Below, in pieces: positions 42,062 through 51,629 of a stretch of DNA of 64,000 bases. A model generated the notes under the pieces. It saw nothing but the letters and a program-made list of their open reading frames with translations. It made no database searches and was not told the origin of the DNA. Both the position numbers and the translations under genes were made by a program. Location: the NCBI GenBank assembly GCA_949289575.1, contig CASEOG010000003.1:248001-312000 (forward strand), given 5' to 3'. Position 1 is the first letter of the stretch. Each line of letters begins with the position of its first letter. This DNA comes from an uncultured Spirochaetales bacterium (lineage in GTDB: Bacteria > Spirochaetota > Spirochaetia > JAFGXN01).

Positions 42062-42508
42062 TTATTCGGACAAAACATCGATCACATCCTGAGATGTATC
42101 GGCTTTTTTCAGCATTTTCATCACAATCGGAGCCTGCATCATTTTGGCGATTTCGGACAGTGCTTCGATATGCTGTCCCGGCTGACTTTTGGGAGCAATC
42201 ATCAGAAAAATGACATAAACCGGCTCGCCGTCATGCGCCTGAAAATCGATTCCTTCTTTCGAAATACCGATTGCCAGAACGGGTGCCTGAATCGATTCGG
42301 TTTTGGCATGCGGAACGGCAATACCGTCGCCCAGACCGGTCGAAGAAAGCGCTTCCCGTTCGAAAACGGCATCGGTAACGGCTTTTACATCGTGAATCAG
42401 TCCGTTTTTGTTTAAAAGTCCGATCATTTCGCAGACGGCTTCCGTTTTTGTTTTTGCCGTCAGAGGTACCTGAATGTTTTCCTGCTTAATTAAGTTTGCC
42501 AAAGCCAT
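42062..42508 (-). CDS. ptsN: PTS EIIA-type protein (PtsN/fructose family)
   Basis: 148 residues, the normal length of a free-standing EIIA domain. The phospho-acceptor His67 sits in GDGIAVPHAKT, as in PtsN and FruA-type EIIA. No sugar permease genes are nearby, which suits a regulatory PtsN role. A strong GGAGGGAG precedes ATG, and the gene begins inside the end of the universal stress protein gene (23 bp overlap). Last gene of the ATPase operon, so its level should follow ATPase expression. Confidence 0.9.
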   Translation of the reverse strand: MALANLIKQENIQVPLTAKTKTEAVCEMIGLLNKNGLIHDVKAVTDAVFEREALSSTGLGDGIAVPHAKTESIQAPVLAIGISKEGIDFQAHDGEPVYVIFLMIAPKSQPGQHIEALSEIAKMMQAPIVMKMLKKADTSQDVIDVLSE

Positions 42509-43007
42509 GATTTTCTCCCTCCTCTTCCGTTTCGAAACAGCGTTCCATCCGTTCTTCGTTTTTGACGCACAAAACCTCGCAGGTGACCTGCTTCATCGCC
42601 ATATCTTTGTCACTGTGAAGTTCTTCGCGCAGACTTTTGGTCCGGTTACTCTCGACGCCGACGACCAGCAGATCGATTCCTTTCTCCTCGACCGCTTTAC
42701 GGATTTCGCTGTGGGGTGTTCCCTGTACTTTTTCCGCCTCGATAGCCACTTTTTTGGAATCGGCCAGCCGGCGGGCCAGTCTCAGATAGCGGTCGGCGTC
42801 TTCTTCCAGTTCGCGGGCATATTCTTCCCGCTCGCTTTCGACAAAAATCCGGGCTTTGACCAGATCGCCCAACGCTTTCGTATTGATGACGTAAAGTCCG
42901 TACAGCTCGGCTTCAAACTGTTTCGCCAACAGAATCGAAGCCTGTATGGCCGCAATGGCGGCATCGGAATCGTCAATGTAAACCAGAATTTTGTTTACAA
43001 GTTTCAT
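42486..43007 (-). CDS. Universal stress protein family (UspA-like)
   Basis: 173 residues. The Usp fold starts with KILVYIDDSDAAIAAIQASILLA, and the late VVGVESNRTKSLREELHSDKDMAMKQVTCEVLCV corresponds to the nucleotide-binding G-x(n)-G-x(9)-G-S region, but the glycines and Ser are not conserved in standard form, so ATP binding is doubtful. A charged tail extends past the domain. The ATG overlaps the atpD stop (ATGA), giving coupling to the ATPase genes. Confidence 0.85.
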   Translation of the reverse strand: MKLVNKILVYIDDSDAAIAAIQASILLAKQFEAELYGLYVINTKALGDLVKARIFVESEREEYARELEEDADRYLRLARRLADSKKVAIEAEKVQGTPHSEIRKAVEEKGIDLLVVGVESNRTKSLREELHSDKDMAMKQVTCEVLCVKNEERMERCFETEEEGENHGFGKLN

Positions 43008-43636
43008 TCTTCTTCCTCTCCTGCTTTTTCAAGCCGTTCTTTGATGGTTTTCATCAGAATCAGATTTTCCCGTTCCGCCTCTTCGAGACGGTTGGCGATA
43101 TGCCGGACGGTTTCTTCCAAATCGGGAATGGCGATTTTCTCCAAAGCGTTGACTTTGCGAATCGTCTTTTTGACTTCCCGGGCCAGCCTCATAATCGAAA
43201 TTTTGATTTCGGCAAACTGACCCATCGATTCGACGGCCGATTTAAACCGCGAAACCGCTTCATCGATATAGTACGGGGTATCGGTCATGCTGAAATAGGG
43301 TGCCTTCTCGTGAAAATCGGTATCGACAATCGGTAACCCGACGCCCATCACTTTGCGCGACGAAAGCCGGATTTCCGATTCGATGTGAACGGCAGCCGAC
43401 AGCGAATGAATTTTGAGTTTTCCCATCCGCAGAACGGCGTTTTCGAGGCTTTTGTACGCTTCGGCCAGTGTCGTTTCCAGCGACCGCTGCTGCGTTTCGG
43501 CCCGCTCCGTCAGGTTGACCAGTTCCGAGACGAGAATACTTCTTTTTTGGTCGAGAAGATCGAATCCGAGTTTCGCGAATTTCAGTTCGTCGCGGGTTTT
43601 CATCAGATTCGATTTCGTCGGTGCGATTTTTTTCAT
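43004..43636 (-). CDS. atpD: V/A-type ATPase subunit D (central stalk)
   Basis: 210 residues. Two long helices with the family start KIAPTKSNLMKTRDELKFAKLGFDLLDQKRSILV, which forms the rotor coiled coil inside the A3B3 head. Length is normal. It begins 4 nt after atpB and overlaps the stress-protein gene. Confidence 0.93.
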   Translation of the reverse strand: MKKIAPTKSNLMKTRDELKFAKLGFDLLDQKRSILVSELVNLTERAETQQRSLETTLAEAYKSLENAVLRMGKLKIHSLSAAVHIESEIRLSSRKVMGVGLPIVDTDFHEKAPYFSMTDTPYYIDEAVSRFKSAVESMGQFAEIKISIMRLAREVKKTIRKVNALEKIAIPDLEETVRHIANRLEEAERENLILMKTIKERLEKAGEEEE

Positions 43637-43640
43637 CGGT

Positions 43641-45071
43641 TCAGTCTCCGATTCCCTCTCTGCTGTCGTAATACTCGACCAGCTCTTCTTCCGTCACACG
43701 GTGCAGTTCTTCACGCGGCAGCAGGCGCAGACAGTCCCAGCCCAAATCGAGTGTTTCTTCGATAGTGCGGTTGGAAGTCATTCCCTGATTGACGAATTCC
43801 CGCTCAAACTTCTCGCCGAATTCCATATAGCGTTTATCCAGCGGTGTCAGCTCTTCTTCGCCGATAACCGATGCCAGGTTGCGGACGTCCTTCACATAAC
43901 TGTAGGACGCAAAGAGCTGGCTGGAAAGGTGCGGATGATCTTTGCGGGTCATTCCTTCGCCGATACCGTCTTTCATCAGACGGGAAAGCGACGGCAGACC
44001 GGCCACCGGCGGATAGAGTGATTTTCCGTGCATTTCGCGGTCGAAAACGATCTGTCCTTCGGTAATGTAACCGGAAAGGTCGGGAATCGGGTGGGTAATG
44101 TCGTCGTTGGGCATGGTGAGAATCGGCAGCTGGGTAATCGATCCTTTGCAGCCTTCGATCATACCGGACCGTTCGTAAATCTCGGCCAGGTTGGAATAAA
44201 GATAGCCGGGATATCCTTTTCGGGACGGAATCTCACCGCGCTGTGTGGAGATTTCGCGAAGCGATTCGCAGTAGTTGGCCATATCGGTCATGATAACCAG
44301 AACGTGCATGCCTTTGTCGTACGCCAGATACTCGGCCAGCGTCAGCGCCGTCCGCGGGGTAATCATTCTTTCGATTGACGGTTCGTCGGCCAGCGAGAGG
44401 AAAAGAGCGACGTTGGAAAGAACGCCGGATTCTTCGAACGACTTAATGAAGAAGCGGGCTACGTCGTTTTTGACACCCATGGCGGCAAAGACAACGGCAA
44501 AATTGGTTTCCTCTCCGAGAATCCGCGCCTGCCGGGCAATCTGTGCCGCCAGTTCGTTGTGCGGCATACCGTTGCCGGAGAAAATCGGCAGCTTCTGTCC
44601 GCGGATGAGGGTGTTCATGCCGTCGATCACGCTGATACCGGTTTGGATAAAGTCGCGGGGGTAAATGCGCGAGGTCGGGTTAATCGGCCGGCCGTTGACG
44701 TCTTCCTCTTTTTCGGCAACCGGAACCGGGCCGCCGTCTTTCGGAATGCCGAGTCCGTTGAAAACACGGCCGAGCATTTTTTCCGAAACACCCAGTTTCA
44801 GCGGTTCGCCCATAAACCGCACTTTCGTATGCGGCATATCGAGACCGGTGGTTCCTTCGAAAATCTGAACGGTCACAGCCGTATCGGAAGTATCCAAAAC
44901 GATGCCGCGGCGGATATTGCCGTTGCGGTCGAGAACTTCGACCAGCTCCTGATAACCGACCGGGTGCGTTTTCTTCACGACAACCAGAGAGCCTTCGATG
45001 CGGTTGACTCCGACATATTCCCGGCCGCTGATATATTTTTTATCCGCAAATGATGCTTCGTTATTCTGCAT
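43641..45071 (-). CDS. atpB: V/A-type ATPase subunit B
   Basis: 476 residues from [13 protein letters not shown]; the longer frame lies inside atpA. Non-catalytic nucleotide-binding subunit of the A3B3 ring: SVIDGMNTLIRGQKLPIFSGNGMPHNELAAQIARQA lacks the catalytic P-loop as expected, and LFLSLADEPSIERMITPRTAL is typical. The start overlaps the end of atpA by 11 bp. Confidence 0.95.
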   Translation of the reverse strand: MQNNEASFADKKYISGREYVGVNRIEGSLVVVKKTHPVGYQELVEVLDRNGNIRRGIVLDTSDTAVTVQIFEGTTGLDMPHTKVRFMGEPLKLGVSEKMLGRVFNGLGIPKDGGPVPVAEKEEDVNGRPINPTSRIYPRDFIQTGISVIDGMNTLIRGQKLPIFSGNGMPHNELAAQIARQARILGEETNFAVVFAAMGVKNDVARFFIKSFEESGVLSNVALFLSLADEPSIERMITPRTALTLAEYLAYDKGMHVLVIMTDMANYCESLREISTQRGEIPSRKGYPGYLYSNLAEIYERSGMIEGCKGSITQLPILTMPNDDITHPIPDLSGYITEGQIVFDREMHGKSLYPPVAGLPSLSRLMKDGIGEGMTRKDHPHLSSQLFASYSYVKDVRNLASVIGEEELTPLDKRYMEFGEKFEREFVNQGMTSNRTIEETLDLGWDCLRLLPREELHRVTEEELVEYYDSREGIGD

Positions 45072-46839
45072 AGAGAGCCTCCAGTTTCGAAATGCCTTTT
45101 TCCAGAGCGAGTGCCAGTTTATCGAAGCTGTCGGCATCGCCGTTGGCAATCGTCAGCTTCATCTTCACCAGTTCGGATGCAACCGGCATTTTCCGGATTT
45201 TCGACAGCGGAATGCCTTTTTTGATCGCATCCGCGCCTCTCTTGTAATATTGGAGAATCAGATTGAGCATCGCCTTCTGTTTCTCCATCGTCGAAAATTT
45301 ATCGATGTCATCGAATGCATTCTGCTGGAGGAAGCCGTTCTTGAACAGCGAGCAGATTTCGATAATGAAGCGCTGACTGTCGGGAAGGGCGTCGGGCCCG
45401 ACCAGTTTGACGACCTGCTGCAGACGAACCTCTTTCTGAAGAAGTTCCATCATCTCCTCGCGGTCACTGATAAAATCCTCTCCCGCCACACGGGCAAAAT
45501 AACCGCTTAAGTCGGAAACGTATTCGCTGTAGCTGTCCAGCCACGAAATCGCCGGATAGTGGCGGGCGTTGGCCAGCTGCTTGTCGAGTCCCCAGAAACA
45601 GCGGACAAACCGTTTCGTGTGCTGGGTGACCGGCTCGGAAAAGTCGCCGCCCGGAGGGGAGACCGCCCCGATAATGGAAACCGATCCTTCCTGACCGCAA
45701 AGCGTCTGCATATAACCGGCTCTTTCGTAGAACTCCGCGATACGGGTCGGCAGATAGGCGGGAAAACCTTCTTCCGCCGGCATCTCTTCCATACGTCCGG
45801 AAAGCTCGCGCAACGCTTCCGCCCACCGCGATGTCGAATCGGCCATAATCGCCACATGAAGCCCCATGTCGCGGAAATATTCGGCGATTGTGACTCCGGT
45901 ATAAATACTGGCCTCGCGGGCGGAAACCGGCATGTTGGAGGTGTTGGCAATCAGCACCGTCCGCTCCATCAGACTTTTTCCCGTTCGCGGGTCGATCAGT
46001 TCGGGGAACTCGGTCAGAACGTCGGTCATTTCGTTACCGCGTTCGCCGCATCCGACATAAACGATAATATCGGCATCGCACCACTTGGCAATCGCATGCT
46101 GCGTCATCGTTTTTCCGGTACCGAAACCGCCGGGGATGGCAACTGTTCCGCCTTTGGCAAGCGGAAAGAGCGTATCGATAACACGCTGTCCGGTAATCAG
46201 CGGAATGTTCAGCGGCAACCGCTGTCCGACCGGCCGGGGAACCCGAATCGGCCATTTCTGATAAAATGCAATCTCTTTTTCGACGCCGTCACAGTCGACA
46301 ACGGCAGCCGCTTCGTCGACGGTGTAGTCTCCTTCGGAAGAGAGCGATTTTAAAACACCTTTGACATCGGGCGGCACCATAATTTTGTGACAAATCGAAG
46401 AGGTTTCCTGCACCGTACCGAGTACCTGTCCGCCTTTCACTTCGGCTCCGGCCGCAAGGCCTTCGGTCGGGACAAAATGCCATTTTTTATCACGGGAAAG
46501 CGACGGAGCGTTGATTCCTTTTTCGATGTAGCTGCCGGACATATCGCGCAATACATCGAGCGGACGTTGAATACCGTCGTAAATCGTCCCGATTAATCCG
46601 GGACCCAACTCGACGGAAAGCGGACCGCCGCTTCCGTACACATTATCCTCGGGGGACAGTCCGGTCGCATCTTCGTATACCTGAATCACCGCACGATCAT
46701 CGTGCAGCTTGATGACCTCCCCGATCAGTTTCGCCTCACCGACATGAATCAGCTCCATATTCAGTGCATCCGAAACATTTTTGACTTCGATAACAGGTCC
46801 GTTGACCCGTTTAATTTGTCCGATAATTCGTTCTGCCAT
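45061..46839 (-). CDS. atpA: V/A-type ATPase catalytic subunit A
   Basis: 592 residues. P-loop GGFGTGKT at 237-244, the long non-homologous insert typical of V/A-type A subunits at about 110-200, and [13 protein letters not shown] in the catalytic site. It hydrolyses or makes ATP in the head ring with AtpB. Starts 5 nt after atpE. Confidence 0.96.
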   Translation of the reverse strand: MAERIIGQIKRVNGPVIEVKNVSDALNMELIHVGEAKLIGEVIKLHDDRAVIQVYEDATGLSPEDNVYGSGGPLSVELGPGLIGTIYDGIQRPLDVLRDMSGSYIEKGINAPSLSRDKKWHFVPTEGLAAGAEVKGGQVLGTVQETSSICHKIMVPPDVKGVLKSLSSEGDYTVDEAAAVVDCDGVEKEIAFYQKWPIRVPRPVGQRLPLNIPLITGQRVIDTLFPLAKGGTVAIPGGFGTGKTMTQHAIAKWCDADIIVYVGCGERGNEMTDVLTEFPELIDPRTGKSLMERTVLIANTSNMPVSAREASIYTGVTIAEYFRDMGLHVAIMADSTSRWAEALRELSGRMEEMPAEEGFPAYLPTRIAEFYERAGYMQTLCGQEGSVSIIGAVSPPGGDFSEPVTQHTKRFVRCFWGLDKQLANARHYPAISWLDSYSEYVSDLSGYFARVAGEDFISDREEMMELLQKEVRLQQVVKLVGPDALPDSQRFIIEICSLFKNGFLQQNAFDDIDKFSTMEKQKAMLNLILQYYKRGADAIKKGIPLSKIRKMPVASELVKMKLTIANGDADSFDKLALALEKGISKLEALYAE

Positions 46840-46844
46840 ATTCT

Positions 46845-47516
46845 TTAACTCCCGGCGACAGCCTGCGATACCGCTTTCCGGATCGCCGACTGATAGCGGA
46901 TCAGTCTTGTTTCGAAACGGTTGTCATACACCACACGGCCTTCGCGGTCGGAAACGGAAATTCCCTGAGAGCGCAGGCGCAACGGCGATAATTCCAATTT
47001 GAGAGAGACCCCGATTTCCTTTGAAAGTTCGGCGGCCCAACGGTTCAGCAGTTCCTGTGTGACAACGGGGGTTTCCGCCGCACTGATTGAGACAATCAGA
47101 TCCGTCTTTCCGATGCCGTAAACGGCCTCCGTCAGCAAATGGCGCAAAACATCCGCATATCCGGGAGACGAAGCAAACTCTTTCACCTTTTCCATCGCCG
47201 CCTGTATCGATTCGGAAATAATCTGCTCTCTTAAAGAGAGTTCGATTTTTCGTCTTTCCATTTCGATATTGTTTTGACTGTTCTTTTCGATACGCTGCTT
47301 TTCCTGCTCCGTTTTTTCGGCAAAAAAAGCTTCCCATTTCGCCATTTCCTCACGCGCCGAATTTCTTTTTGTCTCCGCCGCCTGTTCGGCATCCTTCAGA
47401 ATGCGTTTTGCGGTTTCCTCGGCATCGGATACAATCACATTCAGAAAATCAATCGAGCCTAAACTTTCCTTTTCTTCCACAAGCATCCGCCTATATTCTG
47501 ATTCCGATAGCGGCAT
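46845..47516 (-). CDS. atpE: V/A-type ATPase subunit E (peripheral stalk)
   Basis: 223 residues. A charged N-terminal coiled coil (about 25-105) is followed by the globular domain with VVYDNRFETRL near the C-terminus, as in E subunits. The frame begins inside atpF by 26 bp without a clear ribosome-binding site; a second ATG ten codons later (47486) lies just past the atpF stop. The true start could be either. Confidence 0.9.
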   Translation of the reverse strand: MPLSESEYRRMLVEEKESLGSIDFLNVIVSDAEETAKRILKDAEQAAETKRNSAREEMAKWEAFFAEKTEQEKQRIEKNSQNNIEMERRKIELSLREQIISESIQAAMEKVKEFASSPGYADVLRHLLTEAVYGIGKTDLIVSISAAETPVVTQELLNRWAAELSKEIGVSLKLELSPLRLRSQGISVSDREGRVVYDNRFETRLIRYQSAIRKAVSQAVAGS

Positions 47517-47796
47517 TAATCGTCTGTTTCAGAGAGGGGCGTCCGGGATCCGGTCCCGTTCGATCGGGAATTTCCACAATCAGAGGAAAATCTTTTGTGA
47601 AAAGATAATTCTCAATCCGTTCCCGTATCCAGCCGGCACATTTCTCGGTAATGACGACAATGGCAATATCGGATTTATTAATCACCTCGGAAAATGCGGT
47701 TTCGGTTTCTTCCCGGCAAGAGACCGCTTTTCCTTCGACTCCCGCCAGACTGAAACCAAGAACCGTATCCTGATCACCGATCACAAAATAATTCAT
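47491..47796 (-). CDS. atpF: V/A-type ATPase subunit F
   Basis: 101 residues, normal for F. It starts MNYFVIGDQDTVLGFSLAGVEG and contains IAIVVITEKCA, the CheY-like core of the family. It binds the D subunit of the rotor and modulates activity. Starts 3 nt after atpK. Confidence 0.92.
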   Translation of the reverse strand: MNYFVIGDQDTVLGFSLAGVEGKAVSCREETETAFSEVINKSDIAIVVITEKCAGWIRERIENYLFTKDFPLIVEIPDRTGPDPGRPSLKQTINAAIGIRI

Positions 47797-47799
47797 GCG

Positions 47800-48144
47800 T
47801 CAGACTTTACCCAAAATCATCAGCGCGGTGATAAAACCGAAAACGACGATACCTTCGGCCAACGCAACAAAAATCAAAGCCTGTCCCGCAAGATTCGGTT
47901 TTTCGGCAATCGCCCCCATAGCGGCGGATCCGACCTGTCCGATTGCCAAACCGGCACCGATAGCACCCAATCCGAATGCCGCTGCGGCACCGAGAAGACC
48001 GCCCAGCATTTTCATCGAAATGCCTTCCTCTTCGGCGGTCACTTCCGTTTCCGATGTTTCCGCTTCCTGCGCAAACACACTGCCGGCGCTCAAAAACAGG
48101 CTCAACAGAACAAACAATACCATCATCAGTTTTTTAGCCTTCAC
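47800..48144 (-). CDS. atpK: V/A-type ATPase c-ring subunit K with cleavable signal peptide
   Basis: 114 residues. GTG start with AGGAGG six nt upstream. An N-terminal signal peptide (SLFLSAGSVFA, cleavage near residue 25) and an acidic linker of about 18 residues (EAETSETEVTAEEE) precede a single two-helix hairpin. Helix 1 contains AIGQVGSAAMGAIAEKP, and helix 2 VALAEGIVVFG with the ion-binding Glu. A single hairpin with a signal peptide is known from Thermus; most V-type c subunits are double hairpins. H+ or Na+ use cannot be decided; the Gln in helix 1 would permit Na+. Confidence 0.92.
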   Translation of the reverse strand: MKAKKLMMVLFVLLSLFLSAGSVFAQEAETSETEVTAEEEGISMKMLGGLLGAAAAFGLGAIGAGLAIGQVGSAAMGAIAEKPNLAGQALIFVALAEGIVVFGFITALMILGKV

Positions 48145-48171
48145 TCTCAGCCTCCTATTATTTCTTAAGGG

Positions 48172-50184
48172 TTAATCTTCCCTTTTTTCTGCCAGACTGA
48201 TCGGACGGAACGCGATTCCCCCGCCCATCAGAAATTTGTTAAAAAATTCATAGTAATGCAAACGAACCGTCTGAATCCAGGCGGAAAGTCCTTCCAACGC
48301 AATGACCAGAACGTTTCCGAGCACAATCAGAAATGCCGAAGCAACCGCCTTCACCACCGAATCGCTGCCGACCATTTCGGCCAGGGTAAAAAAGGCCTGC
48401 ATCAGACTGACATGGGCGATTCCCAATCCGGCCACCCGCAAAAACGACAGCGTATTGGCCAGATATCCGGAAAAGACTTCCAGAATTTCAATCAGTAGTT
48501 CCATGATCAGCATCGGAACAGCCGTTATCTTAAAACGCCCCTCTTCCTTCACCGAATGAACAGTCAGACGAACCAGAAAGGCAACGGTCGGCAACCCGAA
48601 GCAGAGTGCCAAAGCCCAGCCCGGCATCCGAGCAAACGATCCGTCCGTCATAAAGAAATAAGCACAGGCCACACCGCCCCAGTAAAAAACGGCACCGGCC
48701 AATCCCGACTTATCGGTCAACAGTTCCAGCCACTTTTTGCAGCAGATGCAGTTATAAAAAAAGAAAAAGATTCCGAGAGAAATCATGCCGACACCGAGCC
48801 ACGCCGAAAGTGCCAGTATCTGCATCAGAGACTGCACCATTCCCGATGCATTATGCCCGACAACGGCACCGTGATAATTAAACCAGACCGCCGGCAGCCA
48901 CGAATATCCGAAATAGGAACCGAACATCACGCCGAAAAAGACGGCGGAAAGTCCGCAGTAACACATCAGATTGTAAATATAATCGGGTTTCCGCTTTTTG
49001 CGCGCCGTAATCGTTCCGATAATACCGGCCAGCAGCACCACCGCGCCGTGACCGACATCACCGAACATCAGCCCGAACATCAGCATGAATGTCAATGCCA
49101 CGATATAAGAAGGATTGATGGTTCCGTAAGCGGGAACGGCAAAATTGGTAATCACCGTTTCAAACGGTTTCAGCAGTTTCGGCGTTTCCAGCAGGACAGG
49201 CGGAACCAGCCCCTCTTCCTCGACCGCTTCCGCCGCCGATGTCAGCTCGATATAACAGTCTCCGTTACACGCCTTAAAAATACCGTCGGAAACTTTCTTT
49301 TTCATTTTTTCGGCTATCCACCCGGAAAAAACGAAGGTCCGTTCTGTTTTATTAAAACGCTGCTGAATGGCGCTGTAGGTCTCGGCAACCCGCAGCTGCG
49401 TCCACAAATCTTTAATATGCTGTTTTTCGTTACCGATAACGGTTTCGACATCGTATTTGAGCTCGTCCTGGCGGGTCTGTACCTCTTCCAGTCTTTTTTT
49501 CAGCCGTTCTCCGATTTCCGGATTGACAGCCGCGTCTCCCGTAACAGGCTCCCCGCCTTTCCACGCCGTTTCTGCCAAAGCCGATTCGACTTTTAAAATA
49601 TCTTTTTTCAGATGTATCAGAATATATTCGTGCAATGAGGTATCGGAAACAGGTAAAACGGCACACGGTACACCGCGAAGAACGTTAATCAGATCTTCCC
49701 TGTCTCCCGAAAAAGAGCCGTAACGCGTTACAAGGAAAGCCGCATACGGATTCTCTCTTCCCGGAGCTTTATGTCGGAGTGCCGCCGCCACCTGCTTGCG
49801 AATTTCTTCGAGCCTTAAAATATCGGCCTGTGTATTCTGCTGCCGCTGACGCAACAGATTCATCTCGGATTCGACGGACGCCACTTCCGCGGACAAAGCC
49901 GCCAGACCGTTCTCGGTCAGAGGCTTGATTTCCGCATGTTTGAGAGACGGGAATTCGATGCGTCCGACAGCCATAATACTCTCGATTTTTTTTCTCAGAT
50001 CTTTCAGAGCCGAGACGGACACAACGCCCTTAACTTCACGCAGAGAGCGGGCCAGAGAGGGAGAAACTTCTTTCACGGAAATAAAATCCATCTGCCCCAA
50101 GTCCAGCAATTCTCTCGTCACACGATCGAAATACTTTTCCAGCACCACAGCGGAGAGCTGCACCATTTTGGCTGTTCTGATCAT
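48172..50184 (-). CDS. atpI: V/A-type ATPase subunit I (membrane a subunit)
   Basis: 670 residues. A soluble N-terminal half with coiled coils (about 70-130 and 215-260), then about seven membrane helices from residue 340. LMFGLMFGDVGHGAVVLL and ISYTLSFLRVAGLGIAHVSLMQAF-like segment (ANTLSFLRVAGLGIAHV) carry the conserved features of the ion-channel part. It forms the stator ion path next to the c-ring. The ATG overlaps the atpC stop by 4 bp. Confidence 0.94.
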   Translation of the reverse strand: MIRTAKMVQLSAVVLEKYFDRVTRELLDLGQMDFISVKEVSPSLARSLREVKGVVSVSALKDLRKKIESIMAVGRIEFPSLKHAEIKPLTENGLAALSAEVASVESEMNLLRQRQQNTQADILRLEEIRKQVAAALRHKAPGRENPYAAFLVTRYGSFSGDREDLINVLRGVPCAVLPVSDTSLHEYILIHLKKDILKVESALAETAWKGGEPVTGDAAVNPEIGERLKKRLEEVQTRQDELKYDVETVIGNEKQHIKDLWTQLRVAETYSAIQQRFNKTERTFVFSGWIAEKMKKKVSDGIFKACNGDCYIELTSAAEAVEEEGLVPPVLLETPKLLKPFETVITNFAVPAYGTINPSYIVALTFMLMFGLMFGDVGHGAVVLLAGIIGTITARKKRKPDYIYNLMCYCGLSAVFFGVMFGSYFGYSWLPAVWFNYHGAVVGHNASGMVQSLMQILALSAWLGVGMISLGIFFFFYNCICCKKWLELLTDKSGLAGAVFYWGGVACAYFFMTDGSFARMPGWALALCFGLPTVAFLVRLTVHSVKEEGRFKITAVPMLIMELLIEILEVFSGYLANTLSFLRVAGLGIAHVSLMQAFFTLAEMVGSDSVVKAVASAFLIVLGNVLVIALEGLSAWIQTVRLHYYEFFNKFLMGGGIAFRPISLAEKRED

Positions 50185-51236
50185 AACAGCTCCTTAATCC
50201 GGTCCTTCCCCAACCGGTAATATTTGGCATTCAGCAGAGTTATAATTCTCTGTACTTCCAGTCGTTTTCTGATAAAGAAAGCAATAATCATTCCGATTGA
50301 AAACGGATTTCCGCAGAGCGCTTTCTGCGCCTGTTTTTCCCTCATCTCCGCCGAGACAGCCTCAGCCAGCAAAAGCCGGTCGAAAGGAGAGGCATCGGAA
50401 GGCACTTTGGTCTCCCCCGGTTCCGAAAAATATTTTTCGACCAATGCGGCGAAATTGTTCTCGAAACCGTCGGCAAGCACCGACTCTCTGACAGGCAGGC
50501 GGCGGCCGCCGGGAAGCAGGCGTTCCCGGATTTGCCGGGAATCGAAACGGAAATAATGTTTCAGCCGGGCTATGCGGTTCAGATTTTCTATGTCGACAAG
50601 AAGAGAGACATAATTCATAGCGATTTCGCGATCGGGTTTGGCCAAACCTTCCGCCGCCTCCCTCAACTGCCGAAAGACCCATTCGTCGACGGCTGTTTCG
50701 GCCGCATATACGGTTTCCTGCTCCACAACTGTCGCAAGAACCGGCTCCAGTACTTTACCGTAGGGCGTCGCCGATAAGAGCGACAGTACGGTTTCGGGTT
50801 TCTCGGCATTCAGAATCGGGTCTATCGGTAAAAGATGAACAATCTGCTCCCGATGGAGATAAGGTGTATATTCGTCGATATTGCGATGCCGCACTGTTCT
50901 GTCGAACCACAATCTTAAAACATCCTTCAGAATGTCGGCCTCGTAACGGACGGCCAGTGCCTCACAAAAACGGCGCACTGCCCCCTTTGTGTGTTTAAAA
51001 AGATAGCTGTTATAAGCGATTTCGTTATCAAGCACTTCTTTTTCACAGGTCTTAATATCGGCCGTCCTGTGATAAAGTTCCTGTAAAAAAGAAAAGTCGG
51101 TATCTTTAAAAGCAACCAGAAGTGTTTCCAGATCCTGCGCTTCGGCACATTTCAGTAAAAACTCGGGCTCAAGAATTCGGCTTATTTTTGCGCGCAGATT
51201 GGCGCTGATATACGCATACTCGGAAACACGCCCCAT
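50181..51236 (-). CDS. atpC: V/A-type ATPase subunit C
   Basis: 351 residues, all helical. It couples the rotor to the c-ring (Thermus C, eukaryotic d). SEYAYISANLRAKISRIL at the start and IENLNRIARLKHYF in the second half fit the family. Starts 3 nt after the G/H gene. Confidence 0.9.
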   Translation of the reverse strand: MGRVSEYAYISANLRAKISRILEPEFLLKCAEAQDLETLLVAFKDTDFSFLQELYHRTADIKTCEKEVLDNEIAYNSYLFKHTKGAVRRFCEALAVRYEADILKDVLRLWFDRTVRHRNIDEYTPYLHREQIVHLLPIDPILNAEKPETVLSLLSATPYGKVLEPVLATVVEQETVYAAETAVDEWVFRQLREAAEGLAKPDREIAMNYVSLLVDIENLNRIARLKHYFRFDSRQIRERLLPGGRRLPVRESVLADGFENNFAALVEKYFSEPGETKVPSDASPFDRLLLAEAVSAEMREKQAQKALCGNPFSIGMIIAFFIRKRLEVQRIITLLNAKYYRLGKDRIKELL

Positions 51237-51239
51237 AAT

Positions 51240-51560
51240 CTACTCCGTTTGCTGTCCCGTCAGGATTTTAAAGACCTTTTCGGCACAGGAGGCGACGGTT
51301 CCGCTTTTCCGTCTCAATTCTTCGGCTGTCCGCTCTTCGGTTTCCTGCCGAACGCGCTCCTCGTTCGATTTGACCTCTTCCGTAAACCGCTGAATTTTGT
51401 CATTTGATTTTATCTGAAGCTCTTCACGGTAACGTTTAATCTTCTCGCGATTTTCCGCCTCGACATTCATCAGTAAAGCGGAGGCCTGTTCTTTGGCATC
51501 CTCTATTTTCGAATCGGCATCTTTTTCTTTTTCAACAACCTGACTGAAAATTTCTTTCAT
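51240..51560 (-). CDS. V/A-type ATPase subunit G/H (peripheral stalk)
   Basis: 106 residues, a single charged coiled coil without hydrophobic segments (KEKDADSKIEDAKEQASALLM and onward). Pairs with subunit E in the peripheral stalk. First gene of the ATPase operon. No convincing own promoter was found in the 69-nt gap upstream, only a possible TATAGA 8 nt before ATG, so it may be read partly from the wecA promoter. Confidence 0.85.
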   Translation of the reverse strand: MKEIFSQVVEKEKDADSKIEDAKEQASALLMNVEAENREKIKRYREELQIKSNDKIQRFTEEVKSNEERVRQETEERTAEELRRKSGTVASCAEKVFKILTGQQTE

Positions 51561-51629
51561 ATATATACTCTATACCGTTATCGAAAAAATGAAAAGGTCT
51601 TTTCGAAAAAAAGCTTTCTTCAAAAAATT

